From the NCBI RefSeq assembly GCF_000004825.1, contig NW_008805070.1:1426001-1490000 (forward strand): a DNA stretch of 64,000 bases, written 5' to 3'. The position numbers and the translations under genes are program-made. The notes under the pieces were generated by a model. The model worked only from the letters and a program-made list of their open reading frames with translations. It searched no databases and had not been told where the DNA came from. How positions within the stretch are numbered: the stretch's first letter is position 1; the number at the start of each line of letters is the position of its first letter. The DNA is from Heterostelium album PN500 (Eukaryota > Evosea > Eumycetozoa > Acytosteliales > Acytosteliaceae). Positions 43,949 to 60,180 of this stretch are shown piece after piece.

Positions 43949-46813
43949 TTAATTACTACCTTTTATTTTATAGTGTAGATTTTCTAATTTTTGATTGAAT
44001 CTCGTTATTTTTTGTTTAATTAATTCAAATGTTTCCGAAAACAAATTATCGTCTAACCATTCAATTTCGGCCAATATGTCAAAGAGTTTATCACTTTGTT
44101 GATTAGGATTGACCAATTCTAATAAATAATTTAAATGTTCTCTAAGATTCTTTCCAATTTTGACTCTCTCAAAGAATTGTGAAGCAACATTGATATAACC
44201 ATTATTTAAATGCTCTTTGTATTCAAGAATATCAAGAGATGCTGAAATTCGACTTCCAAGATCAATTGCAAAGATTGTGAAACTTCCATTAATATTGATA
44301 TCGAATATTACTTGGATTTTAGAAATTCCTTTTGGAGCTGGATATATTCCTCCCAAATACAACGTTCCCAAATGATTGTTGGAATCTGAATGTAATTCTG
44401 GATCTCCTTCATAGATTGGGATTGAAATAACACTTTCATAATCTGAAGTTATGGTTATTATTTCACTTCTCTGAATAGGAAGTTTGAGATCTTTTGGAAT
44501 AACTTGAATAAAATCTCCTCGTTCTGTTCCAATACCAAGTGAAAATGGGATGTAATCTATTTTATCTGATAATTGAATCTCTTCATTATATAAATAAATA
44601 TATGGGAAACGATGATTGTATTCATCAATAATTTCAATCTGTGGAAATTGAACGAAATCTACATTTGTTGGTTGTCGATATTTATTGATCTTAACTTTTG
44701 TATCCATTTCATCAATACTGGTTACCAATGATTGATTTACAAAGTTGAAAGTTGGTTGGTGTAAAATTTTTACAGACATTATATCTACTGAATTATTTCG
44801 AGTCATTTCAAAATCGATTTTAGAGTAAATGGAAGAGATAATTGGGTCAAGAATTGAATGAATTTCATTAATTGAGCTTTGGAATAATGTTACATTATCT
44901 GGCATTGATGATATGATTTTGAAAATATTTTCTTTCACCTCTGAAAAATAATTATCTTGATTGATTTCCAACATACACTTGACACTATTGATATAGTCCT
45001 TTAGTGAATTGAAAAGTTTGATTCTCTCGACTTGTTCATCTTCAAATTCATAATGATCTTGAAAATCAAATTGGCCATAGTCATTCTCGATTGGAATAAC
45101 TGTCGAGTTGGTAATTCCATTTGAAAGATCTGTAATTTTAACTTCCAAATCCAAGTTGGCGCATAATTCAAATACTACTTGAATTGGAACACCTCGTGGA
45201 GCAGGTGAAATACCAGACAATTCTATTGTTCCAATTTCAGTATTGTTTTGTGAAAGTTGACTATCTCCTTGTAATATTTTTATCTCTATCTTTTCTTGAT
45301 AATCTACAGTAGTTGAGAATTGTTTTATTCTCCGACTCGGAATAAAAGAATATTTACCAATGACAGTCGACATCAAACCACCTTTGATTTCAACACCAAT
45401 TGGCTGTTTAGGAAATTCATAATAAAGTTCGCAAAATGGATAATCATTAAAACCAGATGTCAAAATAGAAGTTAATAGAGAAGCTCCAATAGAAATGACG
45501 CTACTTGGTCTTGGATGATTCAATGATTCTCTACCATTGAAATATTCTTTTACAATTGATCTTATCTTTGGCATCGTAGTCGAACCACCTGTCATCAAAA
45601 CTGAATGAATCTCTTGTGTTTTCAAAAAAGAATCATTCATCAACTTGGATATTAATTGAATGAACTTTGGGTAGAGATGATTGTTTAGATCTTCGAATTT
45701 CGAACGACTCAGTGTTTCATTGAGATTGAATCCACCAAAGAAATCATTGAATTGAATGATTGTTGAATTTGAGAATGAAAGTTCGATTTTTGCTTTTTCC
45801 GATGCAGATTTCAACTTTTCCATTGTCAACATATCAAAACTCGCATCAAGACCACTTTTTGATTTGAAAACATCCAAAAGATATTTAACAATACTTTCAG
45901 TGAAATCATCTCCTCCAATTCGAATAGATTCAGCTTCAAGTATTTCAATAGGATACTCTTTGAAGTTCTCATAATATGTTCTATCTACACTAACTAAAGA
46001 AGCTTCAAAAGAATCTCCACCCATTTTTAAAACCAAATGATATCTATCGATCGAAGAATCGAATTCTAGACGTCTATTAAACTCTAATTCTATAGCTTTA
46101 GTTTCATCGAATATTCTAAACACACTTTCGAATCCTGCTTTTGTTGCTGCATCTTTAAGGGCTTCTCGTTGAAAACTATCGAAATAAGATGGACATATAA
46201 TTATTGTTTTTGTAACTGGTACACCTAAATATGTTTCAGAATTTCTCTTCAGCTTATTGAAAATAAATGAAAGAATTTCTTCTGGTGAATAAAGTTTCTC
46301 TGTACCATTTACTGTAACTGAAATTTTTGGATTGTCCAAATTATCTGATATTATCTTGAATGGTAACTTATCAATATCTTCAATCTTTGAAAATCTATAA
46401 AAATAAATAAAATTAATAATAAATTTAAATTAAATTGTATATATATCATACTTTTTACCAATCAAATGTTTTAAATTAAATATTGTATTGTTTCCATTGG
46501 AAAATACAAGATTCTTTGCTTCTTCACCAACAAGAATTGTATTATTAATAAAACTAACATAGGATGGTAATGATAGATTTCCATCAATATCGGGTATGAT
46601 TATTGATTGCTTGTGTGTTGTTAAATATGAAATTCCACAATTTGAATTGCCAAAATCTATTGCTACTATAAGTGGATGATCAATAGAATGTTTATTAATT
46701 TGATAAAGATTGTCAATTTCTAGTCTATCTGATCCAAAATATTCAATCGAATTTGACAAACTCAAATAAAAAAATAAAAAAAATAAAATATTAAATAAAA
46801 AGGAATTATTCAT
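43949..46813 (-). CDS. Divergent secretory-pathway Hsp70 with two substrate-binding modules, two exons
   Basis: Exon 1 (46813-46452) encodes a signal peptide (MNNSFLFNILFFLFFYLSLS) and the first ATPase lobe. A 57 bp intron (46451-46395) joins in phase 2, rebuilding LKHLIGKKFSKIEDI, for 935 residues. The ATPase signatures are recognisable but altered: AIDFGNSNCGISYL replaces the usual DLGTT, IFDETKAIELEF replaces the EPTAAA region, and VLMTGGSTTMPKIRSIV is well kept. One SBD-beta follows (IPSRRIKQFSTTVDYQEK, IELSGISPAPRGVPIQVVF) with a helical lid. A second SBD-beta begins at PFSLGIGTERGDFIQVIPKD and continues LGGIYPAPKGISKIQVIFDI, with its own lid. The C-terminus lacks an HDEL-type signal. 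An upstream in-frame ATG at 46888 is possible but would bury the signal peptide. Confidence 0.85.
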
Positions 46814-46967
46814 TTTTGAGAAATTTTTGGTGAAAATAAAAAGAAATATGAAAAGATGATGACGCAGATTAAAACGATGACAAATCAAAAAATACTCTTA
46901 TTGTCCCAATTTAAACGTTACTCCTCTATTTATTTTCAAGCCAAAAAAAAAATGGGGAACCTAAGTT

Positions 46968-48688
46968 ATGAAAAAAAAGATGACAATGATCAGGTTTAAT
47001 AATAGCAATAATAATATGAATCACAATATTCAAAACAATGTGTTTATTAATTTACCACATATTTTGTTATCAAAAATAATAGATGTATTAGAAGAAAACA
47101 TTGATCGAATATGTCTAACTCTTACTTGTAAGAGATTGTTTAATGAGAAAGATAAATACTTTAGATTAAATAGTGACGATATACCTGATCAACCGATTCA
47201 CAATGATCGTTTACTTAGTAATTTCAAATTAAATACATATGTCAACGATATGAGGCTGGCATTACAACAGCCAAGAGTAAATTGTACTCTAATGATAACA
47301 TTTGGATCACCATCAATCCCACCTTCTATAGAAAAGGAATATCATTATCTTCAAGACTACGGTAATTACCACATTACTCATTTAATAGAATAATCTTTAG
47401 TAGTAAAACTAATAAATTATATAATATTATAGAAGATGGCAATAAAAAGCATTTAGACAATATTGATATAGTAACTTCTATCTGTAGAATAACATTTCAT
47501 GGTAAAAACAAGAGAGCATTAACTAATGAATTTCTAAATGCGCTGGCCAACTCCAATGTCAATACACTTCACATTGGCGATGTACTCAAATTTGAATTCA
47601 ATAGACTTCCCGCCAACATAAAACATATAAAAAGTAACAAATGTTTTATAGTGAATCATTTGCCCGTTGGACTGATCAATCTATCGATTGAATCGTTGGA
47701 TCATCCACTAGTTACTTCTTTACTACCGTCTACTCTGAGATCGTTAGCCTTAGAGAATACTACACAACCATCTCTATGTAAGATCGATCTCAAAGGATTG
47801 CCACCCACACTCGAAGAACTCCGACTTGGTCAGAATATCGAGGCCAATACCGCTCCACTTCCATCGACATTACAATCTCTTTCTTTACAATGTAAGATAT
47901 GGAGAGATTTAAAGTCATCAAACAACCTATCGAATATATCGATCAAGAAGCTAGAGTTACACGTTAATGATACAAATCAGTCGGATTGGTTCATTCCAGA
48001 GTCGGTTACCGACCTGACAATCAACCTATCAGTACCAATAACTATAACAAAGTCAATCTTTCCAAGTGGTATCAAAAAACTAAAGTTCTATTCCTATGAT
48101 GATAGATTCAAGTGTGAGCCAGATGTTTTCTCCACCTTACACCAACTTGAAGAACTTGACCTACTAAATGTCAGTTGGAGTGAAGGTCTAACGATTGGTC
48201 AGCTTCCAAAGAGTATCAAAAGAATTCTACCACCTAGAGACTTAAAATGTGAGCTATCTACATTTTGCGAAATACCAGATTTTTCTGTAGAGACTCTCTT
48301 TATTAGTATCCGAGATATAGAGGGCGGCAAATCGCCAAGAGTACCAAAAGGAGTTAAAGAGTTAATAATCGATAGTTATATTCAGCTAAAGCCAGGAATA
48401 GTACCAGATGGTGTCGAGGAGCTTGTTTTAACTAATCATCAAAAGATTGAGAGTCCGCTGGAATCGATCCCTGCCTCGGTAAGAAAAATGAGAGTCACAT
48501 CTAAATTTTTCAAAGGTAATCCAGTCGGCACACTACCTGCAACGATAAACACAATAGATAGTATCTCTTCTCCAACAACCCCGACTATTACAATAAGACG
48601 ACACAGCAATCATCATTTTATTTTCTATTTTCACTATAAGATATATATCTTATGTGGTATTGCTTTCCATACTTCATTAAATCTTTAA
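46968..48688 (+). CDS. F-box/FNIP-repeat protein, two exons
   Basis: Exon 1 (46968-47361) has an Asn-rich start and a clear F-box-like motif (NLPHILLSKIIDVLEENIDR, ICLTLTCKRLFNEKDKYF). A 71 bp intron (47362-47432) joins in phase 1 to exon 2 (47433-48688), giving 549 residues with LQDYEDGNKKHLDNID across the junction. The solenoid part has degenerate FNIP/LRR units (LPPTLEELRLGQNIEAN, LPKSIKRILPPRDLKCEL, VPKGVKELIIDS). It is only distantly related to the triplet at 7.6-12.6 kb and lies on the opposite strand. Its C-terminal 30 codons overlap a frame on the reverse strand. It is probably an SCF adaptor. Confidence 0.75.
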
Positions 48689-48812
48689 TAAATAACCAAT
48701 CAATTTTAAAATAATCAATTTCAATCAATTGATTGAGAGCTATGTTTTTTGAATTTAACCATGTATCCATTCTTTCAATATATTTTTGGTGATCATCCAA
48801 AAATTTTTCCAT
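48618..48812 (-). CDS. Possible small antisense ORF overlapping the FNIP gene's 3' end
   Basis: A 64-codon frame (MEKFLDDHQKYIERMDTWLN then SKNIALNQLIEIDYFKIDWL) reads like ordinary soluble protein and lies in the 3' region of the FNIP gene, overlapping it by 71 bases. It may be an independent small gene, a fragment of a lost gene, or chance. No domain is recognised. Confidence 0.25.
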   Translation of the reverse strand: MEKFLDDHQKYIERMDTWLNSKNIALNQLIEIDYFKIDWLFIKDLMKYGKQYHIRYISYSENRK

Positions 48813-49197
48813 GGTTGGAGTTACAACATCATAATAGTGTGAGGATAATTATTAATTCAATTTTTGTTTTATTGGGGATCATCTGTTTTTTAAGACATAA
48901 TGATTTTTTTGAACAACAAAATCATTAAGATTTTGATCGAAATTGTATAAAATAACATTATCTCTCTGATTTCGCTTTATGTCATAGGAATACAAATCTT
49001 AACTCTTTAATATTCTTAAAGCACGATAAAATCTTGAGATTCTTTTTATCTAATTTTTATTAAAGCAATAATGATTAAATATTTAATCAAATAAAAAAGA
49101 GAACTGAATGAACCAAATTTTTTTAAAAGGCACAACAGCCTCTGTGATCTTTCAGACAAAGAAAATAGATTTAATTTTTTTTTTTTTAATATAGAAA
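48813..49197. other. Promoter region of NAA30
   Basis: About 385 bp, AT-rich, with a T-run directly before the ATG at 49198. No further feature is seen. Confidence 0.5.
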
Positions 49198-50039
49198 ATG
49201 TCTGATTTAAAAGAAAATAATAATAACAATGATACTAGTAGTAGTAGTAATATAAAGTTAGAATCTGATAGTAGTAATATAAATATAGATAGTGCTGCAA
49301 GTAGTAGTAGTAATGATAGTAATCAAGCAAAAATAAAAGAAAATGAAAACAATAATAATAATAATAATAGCAGCAATGACTATCAGGGAATCAGTAAGAG
49401 ATTACTAAACAATCTAGAATGTCTTACTATTAAGAAAGATGATAGCGATGTTCAAGTAGAATGTAAACTTCAATACAGTGTATATAGAGGTGAGGAGGAT
49501 ATAGAGAGTATCATTCGATTGATAGAAAACGAACTCTCTGAACCTTATTCTATATTCACCTATCGATTCTTCTTGAACAATTGGCCACATCTCTGCTTTC
49601 TAACACACGACGTGACCAATCCAGAGGAAAAGCGATTGGTAGGTGTCATCATATCAAAGAAATCACAACATAAACTACTAGAGAGAGGTTATATCGGTAT
49701 GGTCGTTGTAGATAGAACCTATAGAAGAATGGGTATTGGTATGTTATCAAACAATCATTCAAAACAACTAATAACAATCTAACTATAAATTCTAATACTT
49801 ACACTACTATTATTATTATCTAAATAGGATCATCTTTAATTAAGATTACAATCGAAAAATTGATAGAATTACAATGTGATGAAGTTGTTTTGGAAACCAT
49901 CATTACAAACTTCCAAGCTATATCGTTATATGAGAATCTCGGATTCATTAGACTGAAGAGACTATACAGATATTATACTATGGGTGCAGATGCCATTCGT
50001 TTATTATTACCTTTAAATGATAAGTTCTTAATAAAATAA
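49198..50039 (+). CDS. naa30: N-alpha-acetyltransferase NAA30 (MAK3), NatC catalytic subunit, two exons
   Basis: Exon 1 (49198-49738) starts with an Asn/Ser-rich extension. The GNAT domain follows: IIRLIENELSEPYSIFTYRF, then GYIGMVVVDRTYRRMGIG. An 89 bp intron splits the acetyl-CoA motif RRMGIG-SSL in phase 1. Exon 2 (49828-50039) gives CDEVVLETIITNFQAISLYE, NLGFIRLKRLYRYYTMGADA and a short tail, for 250 residues. The segments YSIFTYRFF, EVVLET and NLGF..LKRL.RYY are diagnostic of NAA30 among N-terminal acetyltransferases. With auxiliary subunits NAA35 and NAA38 it acetylates N-termini such as Met-Leu/Ile/Phe on ribosomes. Confidence 0.9.
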
Positions 50040-50152
50040 AAAGATAAATAGATAGATTTATTATACAATGATTGATTACAATCAATCAGAATAATAATAA
50101 TAATAAAATTAAATTATTTACATTGTTGTAAAAAGTATACTATTATTTATTT

Positions 50153-53100
50153 TCAAATATCTTCTTCTTCTTCAACCTCGGAATCAGACATTAGGTTTCT
50201 ATTTGATACCCTTTGTCTTTTCTGAATTGGTGATACTTCTTCAATAATATTCTTTCTCTTCTTGGATAGCAAGTCGTCGTCATCCTCTTCGAAATCACTA
50301 AAAAGATTGTTATTTGTTTTTTGGAAACTGTCGTTATCATCGTCTTGTGATTCTTCTCCGAAATTCTCTTCCTCCTCTGCTGCCTCTTCTTCCTCTTCTT
50401 CTTCATCTTCACCGACTTCATCTTCATATTGTTGTTGTCTTAACCTCAGTCTTGTTAATACACGTGGTTTAGATTTAGGTTGTTGATGTTGTTGCTGTTG
50501 TTGTTGCTGCTGTAACATAAGTGATCTAGTTCTTCTTGTTGGTGTACTTGGCATTAAATTATTATTATTATTATTTACAGTGGATCTTGTTCTTCTTGGT
50601 GTTCCAGGAACAATAACATTACTATTGTTATTGTTTGATGTAGTTGTTGTTGTTGTAGTTGTTGTTGTTGAAGTTAAATTTAATAACTCGTCATCCAAGT
50701 CAATGTCATCGCTGGTATCTACCTCTGCAAGCATCTTTCCTCCATCTCTTTCATCTTTCTTCTCAACACTACTACCACTAATACCATTGCTATTGGTCAC
50801 CAATTGTGAATTCTCTTTAGAATCGTCGGGTTGCGATTGATTGAGTAATGAATCATCATTCAGATTACTGAGATAATCCTTATCCATATAGTCTTTTAGC
50901 ACCGCCAAAACACTCTGATAGATTGTCTTACTATTCCTGGCAATAGTAGTATTCGGTTGGTTATAGGTGAATGCATTCCTCATGACCAACTCGGCATCGA
51001 ATCGAACTGCCTCCACACGACGATAATAATTATTCTCCAACCTAGATAGCAGTGTTCCATAATCCATTGGATGAGCAACATAATGTATATATAGCTGATA
51101 CAACTCCAAATCAACTGGTTCTCTATACAATTCACAAATATCCTCATCAACAATTTCACCTAATTTCTCCAACAATATTGTTTTAACTAAACACCACCAT
51201 TATATGTTAATATCCAAATTATATTTGAAAAACTATGAACTATATTACTTACCTTCACTATCAATGATTTCACTTTTATCTTTGTTGTTATTCTCTGTTG
51301 AATGTAATAGTTTGTAGATTAATGTTTGGTATGGATCGTCTTGTGTGTTGTTGTTGTTGTCGTTGTTGTCGGGGGTGGAAGATGTCTTTTCGTGGACGAG
51401 TTCAATCTCCCATGGACTGACACGACCTTCACCACCGTCTTGATCCCATCGAACTACGATACGCTCCCACAGACTGTCAGGATAGGTTGGATCAGATGGC
51501 GATACCTCTGTGATTACACCTGTGAACCATTGATTCTCATCGATATAGAACATCTTGAATTGATCATCACTTGCCCAATGACTCTCTAGTGATTTCCTAA
51601 CTCTCGATGCCAACACCAGGTAATCTGGAATATCACTTACATGATAGAGGACACTTATCGTATGTCCAGTACTCAACACTGAAAGAGTAATCTCTGCTTG
51701 ATGTAATCCTGGATTTACAGACTTTGGTGATGCAATAATATATTTAATATCTATATTATTTTTTGTTTTTAATTAATACTAATTACTTTTCGAACATATT
51801 AACACTTTCGATACTTACTTATAATATTACATTCCTCAGCGGTAGAAAGTTGAGATTGTTCAACTTGTTCAGTTTCATCTGGGAATGTTTCAATGTATTT
51901 CTTATGACCTTGATGGAAATAGATAACGCTGTCACCGATTTGTGGTGAATACGATGGTTCCAATGGGTTGACTGATTCAACTCGCAACCATTTCGGACAT
52001 ATCGATTCTTTCTTGGCGGCAGTAACATTAGCTTTACTATTGGTCTTCTTTTTAGTGGTACCTCTGTTGCTGCCAGTGGAATGAGTCAAATGATGTTTCT
52101 TACTAAGTGCAAACTTTGGCTTTCTCTTTCTCTTTACAGGTTTCTCCATACTATTACTATTATTATTGTTGTCGTCTTTATCTGATGTCATTTCCTGATC
52201 CTCATCATCTGACTGTTGATAATCTTGATCATCGTCATCGGACTCATCGTTTTCATCATCCGATAGATATTCATCTTCCTCGTAATCATTACCATTCAAC
52301 TGACCTCTAAAATCGATTTTGTTGGATGCAATGTTGTTGGTCGGATGATTAGCACGTCTATTGGTAACCATTGTAGAGTTACCATTCTCATCGTAGGTAA
52401 TAGTTGGATCGTCATTATCATCGTCTTCCGATTCAATATCATCCGGTAATCCTAGAGTCTCCATGATTTCATCCAATTCCTTGGAGGTAGCTCTACTCCT
52501 AGTAAGCACCTTATTACTACGTAGTATTCTTTGTTTCTTTCGCTCCAACACCTTCTTTGATTGACTTCTCGTTTGAATGAGATTGTCCTCTTCGTCCGAG
52601 CCATTCTCTGCTTCATCATAGTCCTCGTCGTCGTCATCATCCTTATCACTCTCCATACTCTGATCGGACTGGTCACCTCCATTCCCATCGAATACACTAC
52701 TGCCAGCTCCATATTCCTCTTCTTCTTCTTCTCCTTCTCCTTCTTCCTCATCCTCTGAAGATGGAGCAATAAAACTCTCATCGGAACTATCGCTTGGCAG
52801 TGGGAAATCAAAGTCATCGGTATCATCAACATCCACTGAATCTTGGCTGTTTCTCCTATTACTGGTGTTTCCACCGGCAGCACTATTGCTATTAGCTCCA
52901 CCACTTCTAGCTGTGCTGCTAGCAGCTGCTTTCTTTGCCGGAGGTGGGTCAATCACCATTGGAACCATTGCTGGCGTAGCTGCGGCGAGTGCATTGCGAT
53001 CGACTGGTTTTGGACGTGCCTGAATCGACCGCTCATATTTGTCAAAGTACCGGAATCGCTGTATGTCACTAGAGTACTGAGGTGACTCTGAATAGGGTGG

Positions 53101-56100
53101 CATTCCTCGAGGTGGAATAATAGGTTGGTAACTGTAGGCAGCACCTTGATAGTTGATCAAGGTTGGCTGTGGCATCATGTGTGGCGGTGTCTGAGTGAGC
53201 TCGTCCAACACATTGCCATGAATATCACGAACGACAGGCTGGTAATCGGTGTGGAAGAACTGTTCGCACGGAGTATTCTCTATTCTTCCAGAGGTAAGTG
53301 CCGACTCGCCACCCAGCTCAAACAGATACCACTTTCCAAAGGTAGTGGTGACACCAAATTGCATACCGTCGGGTGAGAAACAACCGTCGGAAATCTGAAT
53401 CTGATTGACACCGGCTTCCAACAAGAATTTGTTTAGCATGACACCCTTCTCGATATCCCAGAGGATCACCTGTGAGTCGTAGCCAGCGCTCATCATCAAC
53501 CGACTATCGAAAGGATGCGGTTCCATCACAAAGACATCGGACAGATGTTCGGTCAACTCGCAATGCAACGTCGCATCCTTTGCATTCCAAACACGAATGA
53601 CATGATCCGCCGATATAATATACCGGTCATCCAACGACCATATAACAGTTCTCAACTTTGCTTTCAGTCTCTTATTCAACTGATTACCTCTTGCATTGAA
53701 CGATAGTTTCTCCCAATTATGACCGTATGTATTTCTCCAAATATTTATAACACCATCTTCAGAACTATAAACAAACAACAATATTAATAATAATAATGAA
53801 TATAAATACAACTAATTACTTACCCAGAGATAATAGCATCACTCTTATTACCATATTGCATCAATCTAATGGCAGAAGTATGTCCTTCAAGAGTGTTCAC
53901 TAAAACTGGAGGATAACATTCAAGTGACCAAATTTTCAATTGATTTCCACTTCCAACCGCAATTAAATTTCCACCTTTACTAAACATTGCACAACATACT
54001 GATGAATGTGATGCTTCTTGTAATACAACAGACTAAAAATAATAATGATAAAATGGAAATTTAATTAATAAATATTGAATTATTAATAAATGATGATGAT
54101 CTTACTTTATCTAATTGATCTATATCCCATAATCTACAAACACCGAAAGAATCAGAACTAAGTATAATATTACGATCTGGTGAAGGACAAAAAGAAATCG
54201 ATGTAATTGAATTCTTTATATTCATTTCATGTCCAAATAGTACAGCGATCGGTGCAGCATTATTAATATTCCAAACACGAATTATATTGTCATTGGCCGC
54301 CGATGTCAACATTGAATTATCGAAATTTATAGACATATCTGTGATATCACCTCCATGTCCTCTAAATGTTGATAATAATCTACCTGTATAAGATGACCAT
54401 ATCTTTACAAGATGATCATCCGATCCCTAATGAAGTTGATCAATATAAACAAAACATAATAATTAATATTGATTCAATTAATTAAAAATAAAAACTTTTT
54501 AAATAAATAAACTTACGGTTATAAATATCTTTCCAGTTTTATCATAAAGGAAACAGTAGGTTGGTGCACGATGACCTTGAACTCCAAGTATTTGTTTATA
54601 CTCTTTAACCATAGAGTATGGTATTGATCTACAATACTTTGGTGATAGATAATCAATCTCTGATGCAATCATCTTTACACCTATTGGACATTCCTCAATA
54701 TTGAATTTAGAGTTTGCGTATTTCTGTATGGTTGATGCATTTCTTCGTTTTGATAACTCATCCAATGTTGTTTTAATTCTAATATTATTCTTAATTTCAT
54801 TAATACTTAAACTATTATTATTATTATTATTACTATTAAAATTTGGCGTTGTATTTATAAATGGTGAATTTGAATTTGATTGTATTAAAGATGTTGTTAT
54901 TGTTGTTGGTAATTGTAAAGATGTTTGATTATTATTAATATTAAATACATTATTATTATTATTATTATTATTTATATGTTGTAGCTGTTGTTGTTGTTGA
55001 TTTATTAGACTTGTTGATGAAGTTGCCGCATTTGATGAATCTTGTAACATCATAGGTACAAGTCCAGAGATTCTATATTGATGTGCATTATTTGAATTCA
55101 ATTGAGTTGATTGAAGATTATAATCTAAATTTCTTGATATTGGTGTACTTGTATTTGATGAATATATATTGGCATTGTTGTTATTAATGCCGCTGCTATT
55201 GTTATTGTTGTTTGATCTATTTGAAATCAATGAATAATAACCATCACCAAGAATTGTATTGGTTTGAAAAGGTAGTTGTGAAAGATGACCTTGTTCTCTC
55301 TGTATCGTTAACAATGAATGACATAATTGCTTTAAATGATCTGATTTACAATGTTTATATTTATCTCTCTATTATTTTATTAATTGATGAATTGATTAAT
55401 ATTAAAATTATTTCATAAATCTATTTTAATATCATACCAATTCATTGAAATTATGCTTATGAGTATTTCCAAGCCAGTCTGTTCTCTCTGGAAGTGAATC
55501 GATTGAATTCATATAGTTAAAGAGATCATCAAACAGATTGTCAGGTACAGACAACCTAGATAGCCATTGTAATACCATAAAATTGATTTCTTTATCATCT
55601 ATCGATACATTTGTATTTAAATTATTTCTATACATATTTTTATTACTACTACTATTATTGTTGTTGTTATTTTTGTTATTATTGTTGTTGTTGTTGTTGT
55701 TACTAATATTGATACTATTACTACTGTTTTGATTATTACTATTACTATTGCTACTACTACTACTCATAAAAGAAGGTGATGGTATTGTTTCATAAATATA
55801 AGCTAGTGAATTTGTGTTTGAAGTTGGACTTGGACTTGATATTGCTGTTGCTACTGTTGTTGTTGTTGATGTTGTTGATGTTGAAGTTGTTGTAGTTGTT
55901 GTTGTCGTAGATGTCATATCTACATCTTCATCTTCATCTTCATCCTCAACAATATCATTGCTATTACCAATATTGTTACTATTCATATTCAAACCAATAG
56001 AATGCTGTTGAGGTGTTAAAAGTGGTGAAATAGCAGGTACAACCAATGGTCTTGATACAAAGTCATTACTATTCATACTGTTGTTATTATTGTTGTTACG

Positions 56101-56277
56101 ATTAGTTGTTGTAGCTGTAGTAGTAGTTGGAACAACAGGTGATAAAGGTGATGTTGATATACTTGATGATACACTATAATCACCTAATATTGTTGTTGTT
56201 GTTGTTGTTTCGTGTATAGTTTCATTGCCATTTCCATTGCCACTGTTGTTATTATTATTGGATGATGTATTATTCAT
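50153..56277 (-). CDS. BRWD/PHIP-type WD40-repeat and bromodomain protein, seven exons
   Basis: The exons are 56277-55438, 55368-54517, 54426-54106, 54032-53824, 53764-51819, 51750-51253 and 51186-50153, every join in frame, for 1,899 residues. The N-terminus has Asn/Ser/Thr-rich tracts, then [20 protein letters not shown] and [16 protein letters not shown], matching the PHIP/BRWD N-terminal region. Eight or so WD40 repeats follow (for example [40 protein letters not shown]). An acidic linker and the conserved [20 protein letters not shown] and WRVE/RV-type module come next ([20 protein letters not shown]). One bromodomain ([40 protein letters not shown]) precedes an acidic low-complexity tail. 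Family members bind chromatin and acetyl-lysine, and some are CUL4-DDB1 receptors. It is the longest gene in the window. Confidence 0.9.
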
Positions 56278-57700
56278 CCCCTCAAAAAAAAAATATATAA
56301 CTACTAATTTTACTTTTATTTTTGCAATATTATATTTTTACTATTTTTATATATCTATAGATCGATTCGATTAATAAATAAGAAAAAGTGTAACACTCAA
56401 ATGCAATTTAAATTAAAGTTAATAACAATAATTTCCCTCCTTTTTTTTGCACCATATTAATAACACATTTCAATTTTTTAAAAAATTTTTTGAAAAATAA
56501 AAATTAAAAAATAAAAATAAATTAACTGTTAATTAGTCAGTTGGTCTGTAGACTTATTTAAATACAGATAAATAGTGCTATTTCCAACAATCTTTTTATT
56601 AACTATATTGTTTTAAATTAATAATTTGATTTTTTATTTATTTTTTAATTTTGATGTAAAATTGATAAATTTACAAACAAATAGTTACTGTTTTTTTTTT
56701 TTTGATGAGTCAAAACAAATGACTGTAAAAGTAAACTATTTTATCATATGACATTCTAGATCTTTTGTAATTTAATTTAATTAAAGATTTCTCATAGACT
56801 TGACCAATATTGACTATAATATAAAAAAAAAACCTAAAAATGGTATTTGATAAATATAAAACTCAATGAAATTTAGGCTAAATTAATTCAATGAAGAAAA
56901 GATTAAATTGTAGCTCGAGGAATTTAAGTTTGCGAATGCACCACCCAATTAGCGAAAAAAAAAAGAATTTAATTATTTTTGTTTGATTTAATTTGGTTTC
57001 TTTTTTTTTGGGGGAGTTTGATGATCACATTTTTTTTAATTTAAAAGAGTACTTTTTTGTTTTTAAATCACTTTTATTTTTTCATTTACCAATTTTATAC
57101 ATATACATATATATTTAATTTTATATATAATAACATTTTTTTCTTTTAATATATTCATTCTGTTGTAAATTATCTTTTTATGTAAGTAGAAAATATAAAT
57201 GATAAAGATAGTCTTTTGGACACTCTTTAAAAACATAATAATAATAAAAACAAAATAATAATCAAACAAATCTGATCAATCTTTACATATCTGATCGAAA
57301 AGTTCATTAATAATGTATGACATGTGACTATATTTGATTAAACTACAAAAAAAATGATAAATCAATAGTAACAAAGAATTAAAAAAAAAAATGTAAAAAA
57401 AATACAAAAAAAAAATAAAAAAAAATTCCAATTTAAATTGTTTGTTGAAGTTAAGTTTGTTTGATGATTCACCAAAGAAATAAGAAAACTACAACAATAT
57501 TAAACCCACATAAAATAAATAAAATATAAAATTAATAAATAATAAATTAAATATTTAATAATAAACTAACAAAATTTAATTTATTAAACATTTAGATATA
57601 TATTTTATTTAAAACTTTTTCTATTTTATTTTTTTAATTGTAATTTTTATTTTTTATATACATTTTTATAAAGACATATAATATATATATATATAAAACA
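56278..57700. other. Divergent promoter region between the BRWD/PHIP gene and p97
   Basis: About 1.4 kb of very AT-rich DNA with no coding signal in either strand. Poly-A/T runs cluster at 57330-57430 and 57600-57660, and (TA)n precedes the p97 ATG. A GC-richer patch CTCGAGGAATTTAAGTTTGC at 56913 might be a regulatory site. Confidence 0.45.

Positions 57701-60180
<2,480 letters not shown>

Noticed and set aside
57063-57269. Reverse-strand 68-codon frame upstream of p97
   Set aside because: Composition is almost only Ile/Phe/Lys/Tyr as expected from random AT-rich DNA.
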